Assembly (NCBI RefSeq): GCF_030408455.1
Contig: NZ_CP046977.1
Coordinates: 1,426,001 to 1,490,000 of the forward strand
Direction of reading: 5' to 3'
DNA: 64,000 nt
Source: Corynebacterium atrinae
GTDB taxonomy: Bacteria; Actinomycetota; Actinomycetes; Mycobacteriales; Mycobacteriaceae
Made by a program: the position numbers and the translations under genes. Within the stretch, counting starts at the first letter, position 1, and every line of letters starts with the position of its first letter. The notes below the pieces were generated by a model. That model ran no database searches and had not been told where the DNA came from. It was given only the letters and a program-made list of their open reading frames with translations. Shown piece by piece: positions 11,465 through 20,290 of the stretch.

Positions 11465-11522
11465 AAACGCACCTTCCGCAATGCGCCTCACAATATCGAG
11501 GCGGAGCATGGAAGGTGCGTTT
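11465..11522 (-). terminator. Long hairpin terminating the nusB operon
   Basis: Thirteen-base perfect outer arms (11465-11477 and 11510-11522) and an inner stem CGCCTC/GAGGCG (11484-11489 and 11498-11503) form one long interrupted hairpin. It starts 12 bases after the nusB stop. On the minus strand it is followed by the T-rich GTTTCTCTTTG, so it most likely ends the efp-nusB transcript. Confidence 0.6.
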
Positions 11523-11534
11523 CACGAGAGTCGA

Positions 11535-12155
11535 TCAGAGGTCGGGGCTCTCGGTAGATCGGACCGGACCGGGGCCGGGGTCGGCGGCGTTTGACGGCCG
11601 CGGCTCAGCGTCCACTCCGGGTTCATCCGGAGTGAACTCAGGATCAGCTTCTGCGTCAGCGATCGGCTCGGCCATCATGGGGTTGTCCGCGGAGGTGGAC
11701 TGCGCGATGTCGTCCAGGACAGCATGGATGTACGGTGCAGCGACATCGTTTCCGTACTGGGAGGCCAATTCCACGCCTTCCACGACGGAGGTGGCGGCAT
11801 CGACGTCGTCGTTGAAAAGGATCTCCCAGGCCGCGACGCGCAAGATAGCTCGGTCGACGGCGGGAAGCCGGTCCAATTCCCAGTCCTCGGCCAAGTAGCG
11901 CTCGATGGCTTCGTCGACCGAGTCGAGCTCTTCAGCGGAGCCGGCGACGATCACACGGGTGTAGTCGGCCACGGGAGCCACCTGCGAATCGGGCAGCTTG
12001 GCTAACGCAATACGATCCTCGATAATCGCGACGGGATCGATATCGCGGGCCTCTGCTTCGAAGAGGACATCAACGGCGCGGCGGCGGGCGCGATAACGCG
12101 CGCCATGGCGGCGCCAGTTCTTCTTGTCGGCGCCGGTCTCAGAGGTTTCACTCAC
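11535..12155 (-). CDS. nusB: Transcription antitermination factor NusB
   Basis: RNA-binding factor that with NusE (S10) forms the rRNA antitermination complex. The all-helical NusB core covers about residues 15-150 ([21 protein letters not shown]..., then [18 protein letters not shown] and [12 protein letters not shown]). It is 206 residues long because of a Pro/Asp/Glu-rich, low-complexity C-terminal tail of about 55 residues (from TSADNPMM), which is probably disordered and is not part of the core family. It lies 14 bases downstream of efp and ends the operon before a long hairpin. Confidence 0.95.
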   Translation of the reverse strand: MSETSETGADKKNWRRHGARYRARRRAVDVLFEAEARDIDPVAIIEDRIALAKLPDSQVAPVADYTRVIVAGSAEELDSVDEAIERYLAEDWELDRLPAVDRAILRVAAWEILFNDDVDAATSVVEGVELASQYGNDVAAPYIHAVLDDIAQSTSADNPMMAEPIADAEADPEFTPDEPGVDAEPRPSNAADPGPGPVRSTESPDL

Positions 12156-12169
12156 AGTTGGTTAATGCC

Positions 12170-12733
12170 TTAGTTGGAGACGCGGGACTGGTAGTCGCCG
12201 GTGCGGGTGTCGACCTTGACCACGTTACCGATTTCGAGGAACAGCGGAACCTGAATCTCAGCGCCGGACTCCAAGGTAGCGGGCTTGGTACCGCCGGTGG
12301 AGCGGTCACCCTGCAGGCCGGGCTCGGTGTGGGTGATCTTCAAGTCCACGGAGACCGGAAGCTCAGCGAACAGGGCCTCACCCTCGTGGAAGGAGACCTG
12401 CACTCGCATGTTCTCCAGGAGGAACTGAGCGGCCTCGCCGAACTTGTCCTCGGACAGCTCAACCTGCTCGTAGTTCTTATCGTCCATGACAACGTAGGAG
12501 GTGCCGTCGTTGTACAGGTAGGTCATGTCGCGGCGGTCAACCGTAGCGGTTTCGACCTTGACGCCAGCGTTCCAGGTCTTATCGACATTCTTGCCGGTGA
12601 CAACGTCCTTGAGCTTGGTGCGCACGAAAGCGGGACCCTTGCCCGGCTTGACGTGCTGGAACTCAACGATCTGCTGCAACTTGCCGTCGACCTTGAGCAC
12701 AAGACCGTTCTTAAAATCAGCGGTGGACGCCAC
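12170..12733 (-). CDS. efp: Elongation factor P
   Basis: Relieves ribosome stalling at polyproline stretches. 187 residues with the three-domain EF-P pattern: KOW-like domain I with the loop [16 protein letters not shown] (modification-site region, about residues 27-42), then OB domains ending in GDYQSRVSN. Start GTG at 12733 follows GGGAGA at about seven bases. The lysine at the loop tip (KPGKGPA) is the position modified in some bacteria; no modification enzyme genes are seen here. It lies between pepQ and nusB, an order common in actinobacteria. Confidence 0.97.
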   Translation of the reverse strand: MASTADFKNGLVLKVDGKLQQIVEFQHVKPGKGPAFVRTKLKDVVTGKNVDKTWNAGVKVETATVDRRDMTYLYNDGTSYVVMDDKNYEQVELSEDKFGEAAQFLLENMRVQVSFHEGEALFAELPVSVDLKITHTEPGLQGDRSTGGTKPATLESGAEIQVPLFLEIGNVVKVDTRTGDYQSRVSN

Positions 12734-12783
12734 GAAGCTATCTCCCTTGGTGTTTGTTGTCCTGGTATATCAGCTTTACCAGC

Positions 12784-13875
12784 CTACACCACGTGCATTT
12801 CCTTACTGAGCGGGGTGATAATGCGCGCCGGACCCTGGGTGATCAATAAGGTGTCTTCGATGCGGACGCCGCCGCGTCCGGGGACATAAATGCCCGGCTC
12901 GATGGTCAGCGTCATGTGTTCTTTCAATTCGCCCTCGCCCACCTTGGAGGCGTAGGGACGTTCGTGGACCTCCAGACCGATGCCGTGTCCGGTGGAGTGG
13001 ACGAAGTATTCGCCGTAGCCTGCCTCGTCGATGACGGCGCGGCAGGCGGCGTCGACGTCGATAAGCGGGGTACCTGGGGTGGCGGCTTCGACGCCGGCCA
13101 GCTGGGAGCGCAAGACAACGTCGTAGATTTCGCGGGAGAATTCATCTGCCTCGCCCATGACGAGGGTTCGGGTCATGTCCGAGTTGAAGCCGCGGGCGTG
13201 AGCGCCGAAGTCGATGGTCACCAAATCACCACGGCGGAGAATGCGGTCACCGGCGCTGTGGTGGGGCTTGGCGGAGTTCTCGCCGGAGGCGACGATGGTG
13301 TCAAAGCTGGGGCGCTCGGCGCCGAGAAGGCGCATTCGGTGTTCAAGGTCAGCAGCGATCTCCCGCTCCGAACGACCGATTGCGACCTCTCCGTTGGCTA
13401 AGAGGCCCTCGAAGGCCTCGACCGCGATCTCGGCGGTCTCGACCAGTCGAATGCGCTCGGTGGTGTCCTTAATCAGGCGAATGTCTTCGATGACACCGGT
13501 CACGGGTACCAGGGTGACGTCTTCGTTGCAGGCCTCTTGGAGGTTTTCCAGCTCCGCCACGGAGACATAGTCGGCCTCGAAACCGACGCGGCGAGGGCCT
13601 TCAATCCGGCGGAGAAGGGCCTCGGCGGAAGGACGATCAATGATCGCCGGGATGTCCGGGACCTCTTCGGCGATCTGAGTAATGTAACGGCCATCGGTGC
13701 AGATGGAGGCAGTCAAGTCCTTGGCCAGGACCAGGGCGGCGTTGGAGCCGGAGAACCCTGAGAGGAATCGGACATGCAGCAGGTTGGTCACCAGCATTTC
13801 ATCAATGCGCATGCCGGATAGCTTGGCCGATAGTGCTCGGCGGCGAGTGGCAAAACGGGTGTCAGCGTAGGCCAT
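12784..13875 (-). CDS. pepQ: Xaa-Pro aminopeptidase/dipeptidase, M24 family
   Basis: Cleaves peptides with proline in the second position, releasing the N-terminal residue. 363 residues: a creatinase-type N-terminal domain, then the pita-bread metallopeptidase fold. The five metal ligands can be placed in TIDFGAHARGFNSDMTRT (two Asp), HSTGHGIGLEVHE (His), MTLTIEPGIY (Glu) and GVRIEDTL (Glu). The ATG at 13875 is preferred because AAGGGA lies upstream; the frame continues seven codons further to 13896 without support. Downstream genes are efp and nusB. Confidence 0.92.
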   Translation of the reverse strand: MAYADTRFATRRRALSAKLSGMRIDEMLVTNLLHVRFLSGFSGSNAALVLAKDLTASICTDGRYITQIAEEVPDIPAIIDRPSAEALLRRIEGPRRVGFEADYVSVAELENLQEACNEDVTLVPVTGVIEDIRLIKDTTERIRLVETAEIAVEAFEGLLANGEVAIGRSEREIAADLEHRMRLLGAERPSFDTIVASGENSAKPHHSAGDRILRRGDLVTIDFGAHARGFNSDMTRTLVMGEADEFSREIYDVVLRSQLAGVEAATPGTPLIDVDAACRAVIDEAGYGEYFVHSTGHGIGLEVHERPYASKVGEGELKEHMTLTIEPGIYVPGRGGVRIEDTLLITQGPARIITPLSKEMHVV

Positions 13876-13946
13876 GTGGGGTCCCTTCCCGGTCAAAAAC
13901 TAACAGTTGTCTCACCAGAGTATCTGTCCCCGGCCACGGTCTGCGG

Positions 13947-14375
13947 CTAGCCCGCGAAAGACTCGAGGGCCAAGAGGTAGCCGCGGACACCGAGTCCGAC
14001 GATGACGCCGCGGGCAATTGGAGAAAGATAGCTGTGATGACGGAATTCCTCGCGGGCGTGGACATTGGAAATGTGCACCTCGACGAAGCCTGCGCCATCA
14101 GATACCTCGGCGAGAGCATCACGTATGGCCACCGAGGTGTGGGTGAAGGCACCGGGGTTAATGATCACTCCCCAACCTTCATCAGCAGCCTCGTGCGCCC
14201 AATCGAGGAGGTCGCCCTCATGGTTGGACTGGCGGCATTCCACCTCAAGGCCGAGAGACTCAGCACGGGCAGCGATGAAATTTTCGACGTCGCTCAACGT
14301 GGTAGTCCCGTACACCTCCGGCTGGCGCTTGCCCAGGCGGTTGAGATTAGGGCCGTTGATAACCAGGATTTTCAT
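13947..14375 (-). CDS. aroQ: 3-Dehydroquinate dehydratase, type II
   Basis: Third step of the shikimate pathway. 142 residues, the usual size of the type II dodecameric enzyme. Visible active-site features are [17 protein letters not shown] (the Arg and the catalytic Tyr of the flexible lid), [27 protein letters not shown] and [17 protein letters not shown]. Its start overlaps the end of aroB by four bases, so the two are translationally coupled. A gap of 71 bases separates it from pepQ. Confidence 0.97.
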   Translation of the reverse strand: MKILVINGPNLNRLGKRQPEVYGTTTLSDVENFIAARAESLGLEVECRQSNHEGDLLDWAHEAADEGWGVIINPGAFTHTSVAIRDALAEVSDGAGFVEVHISNVHAREEFRHHSYLSPIARGVIVGLGVRGYLLALESFAG

Positions 14376-15457
14376 CGTGCGCCACCTTCCACTAGTGCCT
14401 CATAAGCCGCTTGCAGCTGTTCCACCGACGGACCCTCTAGCCGGGTCGTCGCACCGGCCTGCCCATCCAGAGCAACGAAACGGATGTGTCCATCCCGGTT
14501 TTTCTTGTCCCGAGTCATGCCGGAGTAGAGCTCCTCGAAATGTCCACCCTCGTAGGACACGGGCAAGCCGACGGATTGCAGGATGGTTCGGTGGCGGGCG
14601 ACCAGTTCGGCGTCAATAAGCTTTTGCTGCTGGGACAGGTGGGCGATGAACATCATGCCGACGGCGACGGCGTTGCCGTGGCGCCAGTGGTAGTTTTCGC
14701 GCAGCTCGACAGCGTGGCCGAAAGTGTGGCCGTAGTTGAGGATTTCCCGCAGTCCAGATTCTTTGAGATCCTGGCCCACGACGTTGGCCTTCACACTGAC
14801 AGAACGGGCTATAAGTTCCGGGAGATGGCCGTCGACCCGCAAACACGCCACGGGATCTGACTCGTAGAGATCGAGGATTGCGGTGTCTGCGATGAAGCCA
14901 GTCTTGATGATCTCGGCGGAACCGGCAACGATCTCATCCGCGGGGAGTGATACCAGGCGATCGAGATCGATGAACACCGCATCCGGCTCGTGGAAAGCGC
15001 CAACGAGGTTCTTTCCCGCCCCCGTGTTGATTCCGGTCTTGCCGCCGACCGCGGCGTCCACCATCGCCAGCAAAGTGGTGGGAACCTGGATGACCCTAAT
15101 TCCGCGCATCCAGGCAGCGGCGACGAAGCCCGCGAGGTCGGTCGCCGCTCCCCCGCCCAGACCGATGATCGCGTCGCCACGACCAAAAGCTTCTGCACCC
15201 AAACGATCCCATAGGGACCCGGCGACGGAGAGGACCTTGCCGGCTTCGGCGTCCGGTACCTCGGCCACGACGACTTCGATTCCGCGGGCGGTGAGTGCTT
15301 CACCCAAGCTGAAAGCGGGCTCGGTGAGCGGCGGCTGATGAATGATCATCACCTTGGCAGCCCCGGTGGACACGACGCGCTCAGCGATCGCGGTGTCCAG
15401 ACCGTGATCGATGATGACCTCGTAGGGGCTGGGGCCATTTACCTTGATGGTGGTCAC
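14372..15457 (-). CDS. aroB: 3-Dehydroquinate synthase
   Basis: NAD- and zinc-dependent conversion of DAHP to 3-dehydroquinate. Conserved motifs: [21 protein letters not shown] (NAD-binding glycine loop), [31 protein letters not shown], and the zinc His pattern in [12 protein letters not shown] with HRHGN-like [13 protein letters not shown] chose the GTG at 15457 (361 residues), 12 bases after AAAGGA. The frame extends to GTG 15478, where it would overlap the aroK stop as GTGA, so that start is also possible. Confidence 0.96.
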   Translation of the reverse strand: MTTIKVNGPSPYEVIIDHGLDTAIAERVVSTGAAKVMIIHQPPLTEPAFSLGEALTARGIEVVVAEVPDAEAGKVLSVAGSLWDRLGAEAFGRGDAIIGLGGGAATDLAGFVAAAWMRGIRVIQVPTTLLAMVDAAVGGKTGINTGAGKNLVGAFHEPDAVFIDLDRLVSLPADEIVAGSAEIIKTGFIADTAILDLYESDPVACLRVDGHLPELIARSVSVKANVVGQDLKESGLREILNYGHTFGHAVELRENYHWRHGNAVAVGMMFIAHLSQQQKLIDAELVARHRTILQSVGLPVSYEGGHFEELYSGMTRDKKNRDGHIRFVALDGQAGATTRLEGPSVEQLQAAYEALVEGGAR

Positions 15458-15474
15458 TGCGGGTCGGTGTCCTT

Positions 15475-15984
15475 TCACAGGGAGTCTAGGTAGCCGAGGA
15501 TATCCGCCACGACCTGTTGGGGGGTACGCCCGTCGGTGCGGACGCGGTATCCGGAGACTTCGTCGTAGAACGGTGCGCGGCTGTCCAGGAGCTGGCGGTA
15601 GTGTGCGGCTGGGTCATCGGCGGCCAAGACCGGGCGGGACGTCTCATTGGCAGTTCGTCGAACGCCTTCGTCGGCGGAGACGTCGATCCACACCACGTCG
15701 TGATCTGCCAGCAAGCGTCGGGTCGAATCTGTGAGGACCGCTCCCCCGCCGAGGCTCACCACACCATTGCTGTCCAGGGCCGCAGCCACATGGCGGGCTT
15801 CGAGGGTACGGAAATCAGGTTCCCCGAGGTCGGAGAATACTTCCCCGCAGGTCTTTCCCGCCTCGATCTCAATGAGGTGGTCCGAGTCGATGAGGGGAAG
15901 CGCGAGGGCCCGTGCGAGGCGCCGACCAATCGTGGACTTACCGGCACCGGGGGGACCGACGAGAACGACCTTCGGCCCGATCAT
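15475..15984 (-). CDS. aroK: Shikimate kinase
   Basis: Phosphorylates shikimate at the 3-OH with ATP. 169 residues. The Walker A loop [15 protein letters not shown] is at about residues 9-23, the shikimate-binding Asp is in LIDSDHLIE, and there is SLGGGAVLT, with the LID region near NETSRPVLA. The start ATG at 15984 follows GGAGAGG and overlaps the aroC stop by one base (TGATG). The open frame continues far upstream within aroC but with no start-site support. Confidence 0.97.
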   Translation of the reverse strand: MIGPKVVLVGPPGAGKSTIGRRLARALALPLIDSDHLIEIEAGKTCGEVFSDLGEPDFRTLEARHVAAALDSNGVVSLGGGAVLTDSTRRLLADHDVVWIDVSADEGVRRTANETSRPVLAADDPAAHYRQLLDSRAPFYDEVSGYRVRTDGRTPQQVVADILGYLDSL

Positions 15985-17204
15985 CACTCTGCCTCTCCGA
16001 AATCCAGTCGCTGACCGACATAAGCCAAGTAGGAGTCGACATTGCGCTTCGTTTCTGCCAGCGAGTCGCCGCCGAATTTTTCCAGCACCGCCCGCGCCAG
16101 GACGAGCGCCACCATGGATTCTGCCACCACACCGGCGGCTGGGACAGCGCAAACATCGGAACGCTGGTGAATGCCGGTAGCGGCGGAGCCATCGGACATA
16201 TCCACCGTCTTCAGCGCCCGCGGCACGGTCGAGATGGGCTTCATAGCGGCCCGCACACGCAATGGCTGGCCGTTGGTCATACCGCCTTCCAGTCCGCCAG
16301 CCCGGTTGCTCAGGCGCTCGATCCCATCAGAACCGCGCACCATTTCATCGTGGGCCTCGCTGCCGCGGCGGCGAGCCTCCTCAAATCCGTCTCCGACCTC
16401 AACACCCTTGATGGCCTGGATTCCCATGAGGGCGGCGGCGAGCTGCGCGTCGAGGCGGTCCTCGCCCGACACGTGCGAGCCGAGGCCGATCGGCAGGCCC
16501 TCGACGATCACTTCGACGACACCGCCGAGGGTGTCACCAGCCTTCTTCGCGGCCTCGATCTCGGAGATCATGGACTCTTCGGCTACTCGGCTAAAGGCGC
16601 GCACCGGGGACTCATCAATCTTCTCCAGATCGGCGAAGGTCGGCTCCTCCCCTTCGACGACCTCGGAGCGGCCGATGCAAATCACGTGGCTGAGCACCTC
16701 GACTCCCAAGGTCTCCCGCAGGAAGCTGCGGGCAACAGTGGCGGCGGCGACCCGAGCCGCGGTTTCCCGGGCGGAGGAACGCTCCAGGATGGGTCGAGCC
16801 TCATCCTGGTCGTACTTGATCATCCCGGCGAAGTCAGCGTGGCCCGGGCGGGGGCGAGTGAGCTTGGCCCCCCGGCCAGATGTCATCTGCTTGGCGACGT
16901 CCTCATCGTCCAGATCCAGCGGATCGGCCGACATGATGGTCGTCCACTTTGGCCACTCCGTGTTGCCGATCATGATGGCGATGGGACTGCCCAAGGTGAG
17001 ACCGTGCCGAACGCCGGTGAGCAGCGTCAACTCGTCGGCCTCAAACTTCATGCGCGCCCCGCGACCATAGCCGAGGCGGCGGCGGGACAGCTGAGCCGAG
17101 ATCTCTTCGCGCGTCACAGGGACGCCGGCGGGCATGTGTTCAAGCAGGGCAATCAATGCTTGACCGTGTGATTCCCCTGCAGTAGTCCATCGAAGCATAC
17201 GCAC
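15984..17204 (-). CDS. aroC: Chorismate synthase
   Basis: Last shikimate-pathway step: EPSP to chorismate, needing reduced FMN. 406 residues. Signatures: [18 protein letters not shown] at the start, the long [15 protein letters not shown] segment, [26 protein letters not shown], and [20 protein letters not shown]. First of the aroC-aroK-aroB-aroQ chain with overlapping or near-overlapping stops. GTG 17204 or ATG 17198 may be the start; neither has a strong ribosome binding site, and a small inverted repeat lies just upstream. Confidence 0.97.
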   Translation of the reverse strand: MRMLRWTTAGESHGQALIALLEHMPAGVPVTREEISAQLSRRRLGYGRGARMKFEADELTLLTGVRHGLTLGSPIAIMIGNTEWPKWTTIMSADPLDLDDEDVAKQMTSGRGAKLTRPRPGHADFAGMIKYDQDEARPILERSSARETAARVAAATVARSFLRETLGVEVLSHVICIGRSEVVEGEEPTFADLEKIDESPVRAFSRVAEESMISEIEAAKKAGDTLGGVVEVIVEGLPIGLGSHVSGEDRLDAQLAAALMGIQAIKGVEVGDGFEEARRRGSEAHDEMVRGSDGIERLSNRAGGLEGGMTNGQPLRVRAAMKPISTVPRALKTVDMSDGSAATGIHQRSDVCAVPAAGVVAESMVALVLARAVLEKFGGDSLAETKRNVDSYLAYVGQRLDFGEAE

Positions 17205-17209
17205 ATTGT

Positions 17210-17230
17210 GTCATGTACCCCTGACATGAC
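17210..17230. repeat. 7-bp inverted repeat before aroC
   Basis: GTCATGT and ACATGAC flank a seven-base spacer, six bases before the first possible aroC start. It has no T run, so it is not a terminator. It could be an operator or a weak translational hairpin. Confidence 0.35.
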
Positions 17231-17245
17231 GGCGATGGACTCGAG

Positions 17246-17650
17246 TTAGAGCCCGCTCACCGCGGCGATTGAAGCGAAAGTCGCCACGATCATGGCCGGA
17301 CCGTGGGGCAGGGAGCGCTGCCCCACCACTAGCCCGTGGGCCACCGTTAACAGCGACGCCCCAATAACCGCGCCGAACCACGCGACTGCCCCTCCCGAGG
17401 CGGCCAAAATGCCCAGGGAAACAGCGAGCTTAACGTCCCCGCCCCCAAATCCGCCGAGCACAACGTAAAGCAACGCCCACGCCAGCCCACCCACCAGCAA
17501 CAGCGGATCGGTGCCGATGGCACCGACAACGGCGCCGCAGGCGGCGGGAACGGTGAGATGATTGGGGAGGCGGAGGACGCGGACGTCGATAAGCGAAAGG
17601 GCGACCGCCCAACCGACGACGATAATGACAGCTCCCCCGAGCATCCACAT
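17246..17650 (-). CDS. Prepilin peptidase-like membrane protease, A24 family
   Basis: 134 residues, nearly all hydrophobic, about four to five membrane segments. Both catalytic aspartates of the aspartyl prepilin peptidase fold can be placed: the first in LSLIDVRVLRLPN near residue 22 and the second in the signature GGGDVKL near residue 76. The N-terminal methyltransferase domain of full PilD is absent, as in many actinobacterial A24 proteins. It is located between aroE and aroC, with no pilin genes in the window, so its substrate is not evident. Start ATG 17650 was chosen because it lies 10 bases after aroE. Confidence 0.82.
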   Translation of the reverse strand: MWMLGGAVIIVVGWAVALSLIDVRVLRLPNHLTVPAACGAVVGAIGTDPLLLVGGLAWALLYVVLGGFGGGDVKLAVSLGILAASGGAVAWFGAVIGASLLTVAHGLVVGQRSLPHGPAMIVATFASIAAVSGL

Positions 17651-17660
17651 GCCCGAGAGA

Positions 17661-18476
17661 CTAGCGCAACGAGTCCTTGAGCGCTTGGCGCATGATCTCG
17701 CGCGGGGGCTCCACGCCGGTGAAGAGCTCGAACTGCCCGAAGGCCTGGTAGGCGAGCATGACATCGCCACCGACGGTCACGTACCCGTTCGCGGCCGCAG
17801 CGGTGGTGAGGGGGGTAGGCCAGGGATCATAAATAACGTCGAGGATGGGGGCGTGCGCGAGGGCGGACTCGTGGCCCTCAATTGCGGCCGGGGGGACCGT
17901 GGAAATGATGACGTCTGCGGCAAAGGACAACGCCGCGAGGTCGGCGTCAAAGCTACTGATGCTGAAGGGTACCTCCCCCAGCAATGTGCGAAGCTCCTCG
18001 CTGCGATCGGTGCGGTTAATTATGTCGATTTCTTCTACACCCGCCTGGCGCAGCGCCCACAACGCTGGGCGAGCAGTGCCGCCGCCACCGATGACGAGCG
18101 CACGGCGGATCGGCCGGGAGCCCACCAATTCCGACAAGGCGCCGATGATGCCGTCGACGTCGGTGTTGTCGGCGAACCAGCCGTTCTCGGTTCGGATCAG
18201 GGTGTTCGCCGAACCGATCTCCCTCGCGCGCTCGCTTGCCTCATCGGCGAATTTCAGAGCCGCAAACTTAGCGGGCATGGTGACGGAGAAGCCACGAAAG
18301 CTCTCATCCGCCTCGCGGACAATGCGCGGCAAATCTTCTGCCGCACACTCGATCCGGGAGTATTCCCAGTGCGGCAGGCCTGCGGCCGCGTAACCGGCGT
18401 TGTGGAGGATCGGTGAGCGGGAATGCTCGATTGGAGTGCCCAACACAGCAGCCCGCTGGGTTTTCGGCTGACTCAT
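17661..18476 (-). CDS. aroE: Shikimate dehydrogenase family protein
   Basis: NADP-dependent reduction of 3-dehydroshikimate. 271 residues. N-terminal substrate domain with GTPIEHSRSPILHNAGY and FSVTMPAKFAAL (the catalytic Lys in the motif; the canonical NVTxPxK is FSVTMPAK here). The Rossmann half has the loop VIGGGGTARPALWAL and FADNTDVDGI. The 'GFSVTMP' variant is common in corynebacterial and mycobacterial AroE. Its ATG overlaps the stop of mltG by four bases. Confidence 0.93.
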   Translation of the reverse strand: MSQPKTQRAAVLGTPIEHSRSPILHNAGYAAAGLPHWEYSRIECAAEDLPRIVREADESFRGFSVTMPAKFAALKFADEASERAREIGSANTLIRTENGWFADNTDVDGIIGALSELVGSRPIRRALVIGGGGTARPALWALRQAGVEEIDIINRTDRSEELRTLLGEVPFSISSFDADLAALSFAADVIISTVPPAAIEGHESALAHAPILDVIYDPWPTPLTTAAAANGYVTVGGDVMLAYQAFGQFELFTGVEPPREIMRQALKDSLR

Positions 18477-19666
18477 CGGTTCGTGTCCAGAACTCCAGAC
18501 TCGAGAGCTTGCTGGGTGTCGCGCAGGTGCTCCTCGAAGGTGTCATTGAACAGCGTGGTGCCGTCCTGATCCACGGTGACGAAGAAGAGCCAGTTGCCGT
18601 CGGCGGGGTTTTCCATGGCGGAGATTGCCTCCATGGAGGCCGCAGCGATGGGTGTGGCCGGCAGGCCATCCATGGCGTAGCTGTTCCACGGCGTCACGCG
18701 AGCACGATCCTCGTCGGTGGTGGCCACCTCGACGTCCTCCAGCCCGTAGTTGACGGTGGAGTCAAACTCGAGCCGCATGGGCTCATCCAGACGATTGAGG
18801 ATGACGCGGGCAACCTTGTCGAAGTCGCCGGCTGGAGCCTCCCGTTCGACCAACGAGGCCGCAATGAGCAGCTGATAGGGCGTCAGGTTGAGGGCAGCGG
18901 CACGGTCGACGATCCCGGACTCGTTGAACTGGTTCGCCGAACGGGTGACCAGGTCGGTGAGGATCTCTTCGGCGTTCATCTGCGGGTTGACGATGTAGCG
19001 ACCCGGAACGATGAGGCCTTCGAGGCGCTTGGGATCATTGCCGCGGGCAGTGACGGCGTCGCGGGCCCAATCAGGGACTCCTAAAGTGTCCAGGCTGGCG
19101 GTGGCACCCGCCTTTTGGAGGTCCGCGGCCGAGATGCAGTTGGTGGAGCCCTCGGTGCAGGTCACGCTAGAAATCTGGCTGTAGATACCCTGGCGGGTCT
19201 GCCCCGCGATGACACGGACGTCAAGCAGAGTCGAGCCGCCGTGAATGTCCAGCATCTCAACTTGGTTGGCAGGGTCGAGCAGCGCCTGCACCGCCGAAGC
19301 GGCGCTCATTTCCTCCTGCAGGCGGTAGAACCCAGGCTGGATACTGCCGGCGTTGGGATTGTTGGCAGCAGCGGTTTGGAAGGCACCATCCGATTTAACG
19401 ATGCCGCGTTCTTCCAACTCTGGCCCCAGCAGGGACACAGCCGAACCTTCAGGGATCTCCACCAATTGGTAGGTCCCATTGCCAGTGCCCTCGAAATCGC
19501 GCTTGCCGCCGGATCCGCCGGAGAACTGGACACCGATGTACACCACGGCTCCGATGATAAGAATGAGCGAGGCGATGAGCACGGCCGCCCCTCGCTGGCG
19601 GCGTTTGACGTACTTGGGATCCATGCGACGGCCTCCCTGGCCTCGGACGGGAATGCTGTTGCTCAT
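18473..19666 (-). CDS. mltG: Endolytic murein transglycosylase MltG
   Basis: Inner-membrane lytic transglycosylase that cuts nascent glycan strands. 397 residues: a short cytosolic tail rich in Arg/Lys, one membrane segment at about 26-46 ([20 protein letters not shown]), then an extracytoplasmic YceG domain. The likely catalytic Glu is Glu274 in [10 protein letters not shown]. The motif GLIVPGRY near 217 replaces the more usual GFLFPDTY. Coupled to ruvX upstream and aroE downstream through ATGA overlaps. Confidence 0.93.
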   Translation of the reverse strand: MSNSIPVRGQGGRRMDPKYVKRRQRGAAVLIASLILIIGAVVYIGVQFSGGSGGKRDFEGTGNGTYQLVEIPEGSAVSLLGPELEERGIVKSDGAFQTAAANNPNAGSIQPGFYRLQEEMSAASAVQALLDPANQVEMLDIHGGSTLLDVRVIAGQTRQGIYSQISSVTCTEGSTNCISAADLQKAGATASLDTLGVPDWARDAVTARGNDPKRLEGLIVPGRYIVNPQMNAEEILTDLVTRSANQFNESGIVDRAAALNLTPYQLLIAASLVEREAPAGDFDKVARVILNRLDEPMRLEFDSTVNYGLEDVEVATTDEDRARVTPWNSYAMDGLPATPIAAASMEAISAMENPADGNWLFFVTVDQDGTTLFNDTFEEHLRDTQQALESGVLDTNR

Positions 19667-20160
19667 GAAGTCTCCTGGGTAAAGGTGGCGGCGCGGGCAT
19701 CGAGCCAGGACTGCAGGATCTCGACGGCCGCAGCCTGATCGATCACCTTTCGACCGGCTTTTTCCGATACTCCCGAGGCACGCAGGGCTGCCGTGGCGGC
19801 GACGGTAGTGAGGCGTTCATCGGCCATGCGTACGGGGACATTTGGTAGGCGACGTTTAATCCGAAAGGCGATTTCCTTGGCGTGCTTGACACTCGCCGAG
19901 CCATAGCCTTTGAGGTCGCGGGGCAATCCCACGACTACCTCTACGGCACCGTATTCCTCAATGAGGCCAACCAATCGGTCAATATCACCCTTGTCGCGGT
20001 CCTTGAACCCGGTCTCCCGCGCGACGGTCTCCACTGGAGTGGCCAACACGGCAGCTCGGTCGGACACTGCTACGCCGATGCGTACCGTGCCCACGTCGAG
20101 CCCGATTCGGCGACCCTCCCCGGGGTCATCCGGCCCCGGGGTGTCAGGAGTGACCTTCAT
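19663..20160 (-). CDS. ruvX: RuvX/YqgF family Holliday junction resolvase-like nuclease
   Basis: 165 residues with an RNase H-like fold: [15 protein letters not shown] at about 17-31 (first catalytic Asp), [11 protein letters not shown] (second motif), and [12 protein letters not shown] with the acidic residue of the third motif, then [12 protein letters not shown]. The family is proposed to act in pre-16S rRNA end processing as well as on branched DNA. First gene of ruvX-mltG-aroE; the ATG at 20160 is preceded by AAAGGT at about 11 bases. Confidence 0.93.
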   Translation of the reverse strand: MKVTPDTPGPDDPGEGRRIGLDVGTVRIGVAVSDRAAVLATPVETVARETGFKDRDKGDIDRLVGLIEEYGAVEVVVGLPRDLKGYGSASVKHAKEIAFRIKRRLPNVPVRMADERLTTVAATAALRASGVSEKAGRKVIDQAAAVEILQSWLDARAATFTQETS

Positions 20161-20290
20161 AGCAGGCAGAGACCTTTCGTCGACAACGGCGCGGGCACAT
20201 GTTCACGGTAGCCCCGAGACTCGCCCTGGCGAGGTACACCTCCGGCGTGTCTCGTGACCAATCCGTGATCTTTGCCTGATCTTACAGATC

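Noticed and set aside
12784..13896. Upstream start at 13896 for pepQ
   Set aside because: ATG 13875 has the better ribosome site and gives the expected 363-residue length.
20161..20290. RNA gene or small ORF between ruvX and alaS
   Set aside because: Only 130 bases, no stable fold, terminator or supported start was seen.
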